From Pelobates cultripes (taxonomy: Eukaryota > Chordata > Amphibia > Anura > Pelobatidae): a DNA stretch of 64,000 bases. Under the pieces are notes generated by a model. The model saw only the letters and a list, made by a program, of their open reading frames with translations, made no database searches and had not been told where the DNA came from. The stretch lies in assembly GCA_933207985.1 (NCBI GenBank), contig OW240913.1, positions 276,908,488-276,972,487 on the forward strand, in the 5' to 3' direction. The translations under genes were made by a program, and so were the position numbers. This document shows positions 23,215-31,606 of this stretch, in pieces. Position 1 is the stretch's first letter; every line of letters starts with the position of its first letter.

Positions 23215-24505
23215 TATTTAGTAAAATAAGAAAAGGGTGAAAGCAATAAAACAGATATATACAATATTACCACAAGTTGAGTGGAAAGGTTCAGCCAAGA
23301 AAATAGAAAGGCAAACCATAATGCATTACTGATATACAAAACATATATATATGTACATGGAATTAGTTACACTCACATGGTGCTGAACCACTCAAAAGCA
23401 GGCTCAGGCTGTTTAGGCTCCAAAATGAAATGGTAGATGAATTATGGACCAAGCATTACTTTCTTTATATACAGTGTTGCAGACTCTCCTTAGTCTCAAA
23501 TATCAGGGTTACTGAGTAAAGAGACAAAGGTATTACACAATTTTTTTGGAAATAAAATAAATAAAAACAAGGTCAAATATACAATCCAGTGCAGTCCACT
23601 GCTTGGACATGTATTGGCTTTATAAATCAATGTCCCTTTTTAAAACGAGGAAGGTGAGTTCTTCTGGCAAACTTTCACATGTTTTTTGGGGCCCTGAACA
23701 CATCGACATTTGTCATTTCCTTTTCTGTATACAAATTACCATCATTGGGCATCACTACACTATATTGTCACTGGACACTGCAGCAGACTCCTCCTCTTTT
23801 CAAACAGACATCGGCATCATATTAGTGCAGACTCCATGCATGACTAATCATCTATATAAAACATTGGGAAACATTATTTAGTTGTTGATTCAATCCAAAT
23901 TTACTAAATCTCGGCTGTTACATAATTAGTTAAGAAATACAGAAGACAGATTTTAGAAATGGAATATCCAGAGGGGTATAATAAAAAACAAGGGAGAAAA
24001 AGAGGAATGGGAATTGTATATAATTCTTCATATCTTATCACTAACTCAATAAAAAACATGAAAAACTATAAAATCTATAGAAAATAATTGCTACAAATGA
24101 TAATAAAAATACACATGAATCAAACATACTATAATACCATACTTAAGAGTATCTTACCTAAAATATGTAAAAAAACAAAACAAAATTAAATGCAAAGATG
24201 GTACTTTAGATAACTAAGAATAAAGAGTTTTAAAAAGGTGGAAATGGAACCAAATAACTTTATATTGCATGAAAAAAAGAACATACCTTTTAAATATTTG
24301 TGGAAATGTTATTATTATACCCATTTGGTTAATATCTAAAAGTAGTTATGTTACAGCCGAGATTCTGTAAATTCAAAATTGAATCAACAATTAAATACGT
24401 TTTATATGGATGATTAGTAATGCATTCCACTCAAGATGTGGTAGTATTGTGTATATATCTGTTCTATTGCTCTCATCCATTTCTTATTTTATTGTATTCA
24501 CTATA
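23215..24505. repeat. Split inverted repeat of Penelope-like terminal sequence
   Basis: 23215-23295 (AAAATAAGAAAAGGGTG, AACAGATATATAC, CACAAGTTGAGTGGAA) is inverted at about 24420-24502. 23848-23928 (ACTAATCATCTATATAAAAC, GTTGATTCAATCC, TCTCGGCTGT) is inverted at about 24349-24420. Left-arm blocks are separated by extra DNA, the right arm is contiguous. Inverted partial copies at one end are a known oddity of Penelope-like insertions. Confidence 0.7.
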
Positions 24506-24949
24506 GAGTGTTGTGAAGTGATCTGCACCAGGGTGATCGAAGCAATTGTTTTGTAGAGATATGTTTTTGTCCCTCCTTTTTTTACTTTTGCAAAAATAGA
24601 TTTAGAATGAAAATATAGGGGAAAATGTATTCGTACTATATACCGTAGTTTTCTTTTCCTTGCTATTAATCATGGCAGTCTATACTTTGATGGGTTAGCT
24701 CTGCCCCTTTACAGCTGATAGGACAGGAAAAAACACCAAAGACGTAAAAGGAGGCACCAGTCCTAAGGTCTTCGGTCAGTAGCAAGCACTACAGTAAAAC
24801 ATAGACATATTAATGGGTGGACAGTATAGGCTGCCATAAATAATAGCCAGTAAAAGAAAATTACGGTAAGTATGAATAAATGTTCCCCTTTCCTGGCTAA
24901 TCATGGAAGCCTATACCCAAAAAACAAAAAGGGGAGGGGGGACCAGAAT

Positions 24950-26000
24950 AATTCAAGATGCTAAATATATTTAAGTAAGAAACAAGTTTAACGAGAGACA
25001 TGAACAGCTTGAAGGATGTTACGTTCGAACTGTGCCTCATTAGCAGATCTAACATCCAGGTTGTAATGTCTGATGGACATAGTCAGAGAAGACCAATTGC
25101 CAGCTTTGCAAATCGAGTCTAAAGAAGCATTTGCCACACTAGCCTATGATGCTGCCACAGCAGTGTGGAATGTGCCCTATCCCGGTAGGAATTGGAACTG
25201 GTATGCCATAGAAATGGCTGTTATCCCTCACTGTCTTAATTGGAGGTGGAAGCTGATTCACACCCTTCTATGACCCACTGGTAATAAGAAGAGTCTGGGG
25301 GGTTTCTTGAAGGAACTTGTTCTTTCAATATAAACAGAGAGAGCTCTCACCACGTTGAGTGTATGCCACTATCTTTCCTCAGGTGATGTAGGAATAATGG
25401 ATAAAATGATGGCAAAACGATCTCTTGGTTGAGATGGAACTTGGAATCGACCTTAGGCAAAAATTCCGGTACTGATCGGAGAACCACCTTCTCTTGCAGA
25501 AAACTAGTAAAAGGTGGATCACAGGACAACGCTTGGAGATCACACCTCCTCCTAGCTTTGTAAGCAGCGTTAAGGAAGCTTGGACCAGAGGCTCAAATGG
25601 AGGCTTGGTTAAGGCTTGTAACACCAATGGCATAAAAGCTTTCAGAGGAGGTCACATTTTAATGACAACCCTCATAAATCTGATATCCAAAGGGTCTAGA
25701 GCCCAACGAATACCCGTCAGTGCTGACAATGCAGAGACTTTTTCCTTTAAGGTGTTGTAGCTTAGGCCTTTATCAAGCCCCGACTGAAGCCAAGTATTTT
25801 AGCTAGAGGAGGTGGAGAGATATCCAACTTATGCTCCAAGGACCAAGTAACAAACACATGCCATATTTTATAGTATGATGAAGAGGTGGAAGCTTTTTGA
25901 GAATGCAATAAGGTTTTGACAACAGAACTTCTTTTACACTTACCTATAGGTGACTGAGGGTCTGGGTGAAACAGAGGACCTTGAGCCATAAGGTCTGGTC
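24950..26000 (-). pseudogene. DIRS tyrosine recombinase remnant
   Basis: Minus-strand segments in order: a core-binding part (LHSQKASTSSSYYKIWHVF and SLEHKLDISPPPLAKILGF, 25989-25780), LVLQALTKPPFEPLVQASL (25633-25570), HLNQEIVLPSF (about 25430), a VVRALSVYIERT segment (about 25355), and SLDSICKAGNWSS with SIRHYNLDVRSA (about 25130-25040). The nucleophile tyrosine of RHY is kept. The arginine of the HxxR box is not visible (a TFHTAVAAS segment followed by a stop stands in its place). Several frameshifts. Active DIRS enzymes integrate a circular cDNA. Confidence 0.8.
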
Positions 26001-26260
26001 AGACTGGGAGATACCTTGGATGTTCCAGACTTATCCAAATCGCCATAGGAAACCAAGATCCTCTTGGCCAAAAGGGGAGAATTGCTATGGCTTCCACTCT
26101 TTCTCTCCGATTCTTTTCTTTTTTTCAGGACCGCATAAATTAATGGTATGGGAGGAAAAATGTAGCTCAGGTTGAACCTCCATTTCTGAGTCAAGGCATC
26201 CTGACCCCGAGCTTGTGTGTCTAAGTGTCTAAAGAAGTAATCCTCTATCTGGTAGTTCTT
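26001..26260 (-). pseudogene. DIRS RNase H C-terminal remnant
   Basis: The minus strand reads DTQARGQDALTQKWRFNLSY then IFPPIPLIYAVLKK, the end of the DIRS RNase H: GxDALxxxW holds the last catalytic aspartate, and the FPPIPLI proline segment follows. Upstream reading runs directly into inverted gag sequence instead of RT. Confidence 0.8.
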
Positions 26261-26289
26261 GGATGTTGGATGGAGCCAACCTATGTGAC

Positions 26290-26638
26290 TCCATCTGGTA
26301 CTTGAAGATGGCAACCGAGTTCCTTGGTGAGGCATCCCTGGATGTGACAAGAATTTTCTCCCGCACCATGGCCTTCTCATTGGCAGTCAGACTAGCACTA
26401 TGGGTTCGTTATTGGGGAGCAGACTAAACTCTGTAACATCCACTTTGAAGTAGAACTTCTCTTTGGCAAGACCCTAGAAGTCTCTATTAAGAAGGTGGCA
26501 GAGGGACATAAGGTTTTCCTACCTCAGGATAAACAAAATGAGAAGCCTAATACCTCTTGGTCAGATAGGAGACCTTCCAGGAAAAATGAATTTCATTTGC
26601 AAATTATGCCTTTAACCAGTTCAATAAAAGCCACCAAG
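26290..26638 (+). pseudogene. DIRS gag-like C-terminal remnant
   Basis: The plus strand reads FSRTMAFSLAVRLALWVRYW then GAD, and in another frame LLFGKTLEVSIKKVAEG and HKVFLPQDKQNEKP. The alanine/leucine helix before a tryptophan, LFGK.L..AI, and GGKS.FLPQ-like endings are characteristic of DIRS ORF1. One stop and one frameshift lie between the parts. It lies on the opposite strand from the RNase H and recombinase pieces. Confidence 0.7.
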
Positions 26639-26744
26639 TTGTGACCTTCATAGCACACTGCTGAAACGAGACTGCTTCTCTGTATTAGATATCTGTAGCA
26701 GCTCTTCTACTCTGAGCTGCTACAGTTCCTGCCTGATCAGCGTA

Positions 26745-27110
26745 CATGTGTACATGTGTGAGTGGGTGTATGTCTCCCACCGTGTATATGTGTATATGTC
26801 TCTGACAGTGTGTGTTACTGCCAGTGTATGTGTGTTTGTGTTAGTGTGAACTCCTGGCACAACACCTTTACCTGCTCCATTACTATTTGAACTTACATTA
26901 CATATTATAATGGGGCAAGGATGCAGCATGATGGCTGCTGTCAGGAGTGGCAGCCCTATCGCCACTGCACCTCCAGGGTAAATTTGTGTGTGTTTCTATC
27001 AGTGTTCATGTGTGAGTTGGTGTATGTCTCCCACTGTGTATATCTGTGTATGTCTCTGACATTGTGTGTTACTGCCAGTGTATGTGTGTTTTTGTTAGTG
27101 TGAATGTCTG
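26745..27110. repeat. GT-rich segment duplicated at 253 bp spacing
   Basis: About 100 bp (GTGAGT.GGTGTATGTCTCCC, CTCTGACA.TGTGTGTTACTG, CCAGTGTATGTGTG) occurs at about 26754-26853 and again at 27007-27106, in the same orientation. Confidence 0.75.
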
Positions 27111-27767
27111 TCATCATGTGCATGTGTCTGACAGAGTATCTTGTGGCAGGTTTCTCTGTTAGTGTGCATATTTGTCTGTGCCATTGTGTACTGTCAGATA
27201 TATTGTATAATAAAGGAAATACATATATATTGTGGGATAAAACAAATACATGAATAATGCAAAAATGCAATTTAGCTGACGTCAACAACCATTAACATTA
27301 AGATTTGCCCCAAGATATCAATTGGACCAGGTCAGAAGATAAGGAATGACATATAACCCCATGACACAGGGAGAATTTGAAAAAAAAAAAAACAATCTTA
27401 AGAATCATCTTGAAACAATCTTGAAAATAACACCTGAAGACCAGTCCTCTAATTCTTAAATATCTCTTTGCCAAAGAAAAATTCTTTGAAAGTTTCTCTG
27501 TACTCTATTCCTGGAAAAACTTCCAGTTCCAAAATTAACAAACTATAACTCACTAACTTCTGAATCAATCTGTTCCAGAGATATTCAGAACCGCTCTACA
27601 ATTATCAGTAAACATAAGCAATTGATCAATTATAAAATAATTGAAAAATTTATATTTTCTGGGTAAAAGCTGATCAAAAGTCAGATTTTGTTTCATGACA
27701 TCCCATGATTAAAATTTGTAACTCAATCTGCAGACTGGGAGACAAATTGATATCATGAAATAAAGAT
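27111..27767. other. AT-rich interval, no gene
   Basis: Nothing recognised between the GT-rich duplication and the L1 insertion site. Confidence 0.5.
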
Positions 27768-27802
27768 AGAATATCAAAAGTTCACACACTCTCGATGGAC
27801 CA

Positions 27803-28078
27803 ATGGACGACGGTGTTCACAACCTGCAACCCACACCTGAAATATACCTGCTTCAATTAACCACAATTCCCATAAACAGATTCAAGAAATCGGTGATACC
27901 ATACCTACTGAACGCAGCTCGTAGCCTCATACCGGGACACTGGAAACAACACACAGCCCCAACAATAAGAGAATGGATGAATAGAGTGGAGGATATCAGA
28001 CGCATCGAGGAGCTAATTCACTCTGCGGCGGGACGCATACAACGCTACTATGACACATGGTACCACTGGCTCCAGTGA
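27803..28078 (+). pseudogene. L1-type ORF2 C-terminal end
   Basis: A 91-codon frame reading VIPYLLNAARSLIPGHWKQ, TAPTIREWMNRVEDIRRIEE and QRYYDTWYHWLQ before a stop. This is the conserved C-terminal segment of L1 ORF2 downstream of the RT (an AAR.LI..W block, an EW...V..I..ME helix, then W..W). The upstream endonuclease and RT are absent because the copy is 5'-truncated. Confidence 0.85.
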
Positions 28079-29140
28079 CTTTCCTCCCCTGCTGCAAGCA
28101 CGGGTGACACGCAACCCTCAGCGATGGACTGTAGAAACCCAGCCCCGATGACACCAAACGAAGAGACCTCAGAGGCAGGTATACCGGTTCAACCCACCCA
28201 AGATGACCTGGTTGATGCTACGACACACCAGCCAGGCCGGGGGATGGGTGAGGGGGCTAGGATGGGGACCTGGGACTGGACCCCCTTTTCTTTCCCCCAG
28301 ACCCTCCAGAATCCTTCCCGCTTGACCCCAAACCTACCCACCTCTCCCTTGTCTTATACACTTTCTTTCCCCCACCAGTCTACCCCTCCGAACCACTCCC
28401 GTAACACAGACACCTCGCTACTGACACAACAGCACAGGGACACGAACTGCCACATGGACACCCCCTACCTCCACCCCCACCCCGACTGGGAAGAACATCC
28501 ACACAACACAACAACCACACGTGACCCTACATGGCCCTCACATACGTAGACACAATGGCAACCGCCCTCCCTGAGATAACCGGAGGACCAATGCACAAAA
28601 CCAGCCACAATACACCATAGGATGCCGTTCAAACCTCACAACCTGGAGCTATGGCCACCCGAACACGATTGTCCTGACACCACACTCTGTACAACAACAA
28701 CAAGGACAACCGCAAGATACAACGGTAATACGCCAACAGACAAGCAAACCAGACTGCAGTTCCCAAATGAATGGGCCCCACGGACACCAGAGGAGGGTAG
28801 ACAGGACCGACAAGACCCGCACAGCAATACACCCACCTGACAGTGACTCAGCGATGGCCCTTCAGGCCACACTGCGCACCGACCTACCGTCATATAGCCC
28901 CCAGACCACTCCCGATGGGCCCAGCACAGACCCAACCAGGGAGACCCCTGGACTATGTCCCCCAGCTGCCCGCAAGATACCCCTCCTTGTCTGTGAATAT
29001 CAAATCACATGTTACAAGACCCATACCTCAGCCCACACCTTGCCAGCGATATGTACCACACTGATGCTGCGGTGCACGGCTAACCCTCACCACACACACT
29101 ACCCTGCAAATTACGCACACCATTGTAATGTAAAACACAG
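28079..29140 (+). other. L1 3' untranslated region (first part)
   Basis: C-rich, A-rich sequence (cc-acc-cac) after the ORF2 stop. Overlapping frames of 72-141 codons on both strands show only low-complexity proline, threonine and histidine and are not counted as genes. The 17 bp TGTAATGTAAAACACAG at its end were duplicated by the next insertion. Confidence 0.7.
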
Positions 29141-29578
29141 GAAATGAAAACAATATACTGGCGCTAGAACAGAATTATACAATCTCTAATAGAAGGGACA
29201 CTTTTTAAAAACAGCTGCTGTAACACCTAAATGCAATCTTTCTTACTTACATCAACTCAAACACAAAATACAAAGAATGGTGTAGCGCTACATACATTCG
29301 GTTTGGCTGAGCCTGACCAGAGAATGTTCGTCTTAATGAAAATTTTCAAAATACTATGTGGAATATACCTATAAAATAGGGGGAAAAAAACCTCCAATAG
29401 TGTAACACTAATAATAATATTTATCAAGGTCAATAATGCACTCACATCCTCCTGAGATTAACACCAAGCTCAGGGATAGGCATATGTAGGTCCGTACAGG
29501 CGACCTTCCCCTTCTTCTCAACGGGTGATCTTGTCTAATAGCCTCTAGGACTTAAATAGAACAAATATATGGTGTACA

Positions 29579-30470
29579 TTAAACATTCCTAGTGGGCGGT
29601 GATTTTAGGAGTTATATAAGGCTTGGTTTCATTAGCTTGTCTAATATAGCTTGGTGCTACTTCCAAGTGCTGTTTCTAAGTGTGTAGTTGGAGATATTCT
29701 GGAGAGTTTTACAGAAGCTTCAACTGTCTAAGAGTTGTGCTAAGAGCTTTCTTTTCTACTGTTACAGGTAAGATTCATCTGTAGGAAAAGGTTACTGATT
29801 GCCAAGGTTTGAATTCCTGTTGGTAATTATAAGGCATTTGATTTGATTAAGCTAGTTACTTGCTGTTGATTGCTGGTTAATTAGCTATTGTTTGCAAATA
29901 AGCAGAGGCCTACCCAGGTGTTAAACATTCCTAGTGGGCGGTGATTTTAGGAGTTATATAAGGCTTGGTTTCATTAGCTTGTCTAATATAGCTTGGTGCT
30001 ACTTCCAAGTGCTGTTTCTAAGTGTGTAGTTGGAGATATTCTGGAGAGTTTTACAGAAGCTTCAACTGTCTAAGAGTTGTGCTAAGAGCTTTCTTTTCTA
30101 CTGTTACAGGTAAGATTCATCTGTAGGAAAAGGTTACTGATTGCCCAAGGTTTGAATTCCTGTTGGTAATTATAAGGCATTTGATTTGATTAAGCTAGTT
30201 ACTTGCTGTTGATTGCTGGTTAATTAGCTATTGTTTGCAAATAAGCAGAGGCCTACCCAGGTGTTAAACATTCCTAGTGGGCGGTGATTTTAGGAGTTAT
30301 ATAAGGCTTGGTTTCATTAGCTTGTCTAATATAGCTTGGTGCTACTTCCAAGTGCTGTTTCTAAGTGTGTAGTTGGAGATATTCTGGAGAGTGCTGTTTC
30401 TAAGTGTGTAGTTGGAGATATTCTGGAGAGTGCTGTTTCTAAGTGTGTAGTTGGAGATATTCTGGAGATA
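29579..30470 (+). promoter_or_regulatory. CR1 5' UTR: tandem promoter-like units
   Basis: Two full units of 342-343 bp (29579-29920, 29921-30263) and a truncated third (30264-30470), nearly identical to each other. Each begins TTAAACATTCCTAGTGGGCG and has a TATA-like box GTTATATAAGGC about 32 bp in (29611, 29953, 30296). The first two carry TTTCTTTTCTACTGTTACAG directly followed by GTAAGATT (junctions 29767/29768 and 30109/30110). Tandem 5' monomers with promoter activity are known from mouse L1; an analogous role here is inference. Confidence 0.75.
30352..30468 (+). repeat. 39-bp unit repeated three times
   Basis: GTGCTGTTTCTAAGTGTGTA followed by GTTGGAGATATTCTGGAGA starts at 30352, 30391 and 30430 inside the third, truncated promoter unit. 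In the two full units the segment occurs once. Confidence 0.92.
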
Positions 30471-30551
30471 ACCTGGAGGTAATCTGAGGTATTCAGGAGG
30501 ATAAAGAAAAAAGTTAAGATTTGTTAGATTTAAATTATTCTCCTAATTGGA

Positions 30552-31589
30552 ATGGCAGACTTAGTTCAGTGTAACAATTGCTATGCATTTGTTTCACGTT
30601 CCACTTTTTGGAGGTTTGGTTGTTGTCTAATCTGTAGACAGTTCTCTATCTTGCGGCAGGAGATTGTATTTTTGAAGTCTGAGATTTGTAAATTATCTGG
30701 TGAAGAAACTCAGACTGGAACTGCTGCAAAGCCACTGCCGCAGAGACATGCTAGGAAAGGCAGATGGATTACTGTAGGATCTGGTAGACTTAGAGTTGTG
30801 GATAAAAGGCATTTTGCACAGTCTGTTGCTCTTCATAATTCATTTTCTGCACTTTCAGAGTGTAATGGTGTTGTGGAGAGAGGCACTGAGGCTAGTGGTG
30901 TTGTGGAGAGAGGCACTGAGGAAAGTGGTGTTGTGGAAAGAAGCACTGAGGCTAGTGGTGTTGTGGAAAGAGGCACTGAGGCTAGTGGTGTTGTGGAGAG
31001 AGGCACTGAGGCTAGTGGTGTTGTGGAGAGAGGCACTGAGGCTAGTGGTGTTGTGGAGACTGGCTTGGAGACTATGGTGAGGCCTAATAGAAAGCTGTTG
31101 TTGTTGGGTGATTCCATTATAAGAGGTGTGGAGATGGACAATGGTGGTCTTGTGAGGTGTCTTCCCGGAGCTACTGCTCACAGAGACAGGAGACGTATCT
31201 GTAAAATTGTTAAGCAAGCAAAGCAGGAAGGGGAATTGGATGTACTTGTCCATCTAGGGACAAATGACTTGGCTTGCAATAAGGTTTCAGAGGTTAAGGA
31301 AGTTTTTAGTGTTTTTGCCAATGATATACGGCAGGTTGCTTCCACACTGTCATTCTCTGAAGTTCTGCCTGTGCATAACACTCAGAACGACAGGCGGATG
31401 CGTATTAGGGACTTTAATTTGTGGCTTGGTGAATGGTGTCGGGAGCAAGGATTTGGCTTTATTTCTCATGGTAGCTCTGTTTGGAATGGAGATAAGCTGT
31501 ACAAAAAAGATGGTTTGCATCTTTCTCAAAAGGGAACAAATGTTCTCAGTGAGCAGTTCAGAGGTTTTGCTAGGATGTATTTAAACTAG
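30552..31589 (+). CDS. CR1 ORF1: zinc-finger plus SGNH esterase protein
   Basis: 345 residues. CR1-clade ORF1 proteins combine a PHD-like finger with an esterase and act with the element RNA; the esterase role is unclear. Residues 7-28 give CNNC followed by CCLIC (C7, C10, C24/C25, C28), then a short coiled coil (about 30-48). Residues 106-165 are six copies of a ten-residue repeat (GVVERGTEAS type). The SGNH hydrolase domain follows: GDS at 186-188 (nucleophile S188), GTND at 236-239 (N238), DGLH at 320-323 (D320, H323), all intact. The start at 30552 is the first ATG after the promoter region and places the finger at the N-terminus. ORF2 begins 17 bases after the stop in another frame. Confidence 0.93.
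   Translation: MADLVQCNNCYAFVSRSTFWRFGCCLICRQFSILRQEIVFLKSEICKLSGEETQTGTAAKPLPQRHARKGRWITVGSGRLRVVDKRHFAQSVALHNSFSALSECNGVVERGTEASGVVERGTEESGVVERSTEASGVVERGTEASGVVERGTEASGVVERGTEASGVVETGLETMVRPNRKLLLLGDSIIRGVEMDNGGLVRCLPGATAHRDRRRICKIVKQAKQEGELDVLVHLGTNDLACNKVSEVKEVFSVFANDIRQVASTLSFSEVLPVHNTQNDRRMRIRDFNLWLGEWCREQGFGFISHGSSVWNGDKLYKKDGLHLSQKGTNVLSEQFRGFARMYLN
30867..31046 (+). repeat. 30-bp in-frame tandem repeat in CR1 ORF1
   Basis: Six units of GGTGTTGTGGAGAGAGGCAC then TGAGGCTAGT, plus a partial seventh. Units differ by a few bases. The long frames on both strands over this stretch are shadows of the repeat. Confidence 0.92.
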
Positions 31590-31606
31590 GAGGGGGGGGC
31601 AAAAGG

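Larger units (their letters stand above)
19664..24510 (-). mobile_element. Penelope-like element (Neptune-type), broken and interrupted
   Basis: On the minus strand the order is terminal inverted/pLTR-like sequence (24505-23215), RT palm/thumb remnant (22660-22230), a connector region, a GIY-YIG endonuclease remnant (20740-20451), then AT-rich 3' sequence with a hammerhead-like phrase near 19745-19695. This order (RT then C-terminal GIY-YIG) is diagnostic of Penelope-like retroelements. A foreign GC-rich insert (21035-21725) separates the two domains. End coordinates are approximate; no target duplication was located. Confidence 0.75.
24640..26640. mobile_element. DIRS-type tyrosine-recombinase retrotransposon, rearranged
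   Basis: The minus strand carries an RNase H end (26250-26000) followed by a tyrosine recombinase (26000-24950). The plus strand from about 26290 to 26638 carries a DIRS gag C-terminus. In an intact DIRS all of these lie on one strand with the RT between them, so this copy has a head-to-head inversion near 26265 and has lost the RT. The left end (24640-24950) has two related phrases (AATCATGGCAGTCTATAC and AATCATGGAAGCCTATACCC) that may belong to its terminal repeats. Confidence 0.75.

Noticed and set aside
26956..27288. 110-codon minus-strand frame
   Set aside because: CA-rich simple sequence translation on the duplicated GT-rich segment.
28124..29147. Proline/threonine-rich frames
   Set aside because: L1 3' UTR; low-complexity composition, no conserved motif, broken by the nested insertion.
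30796..31253. Frames of 94-132 codons on both strands with ten-residue repeats
   Set aside because: Shadows of the 30-bp repeat in CR1 ORF1, which has catalytic motifs in its own frame.
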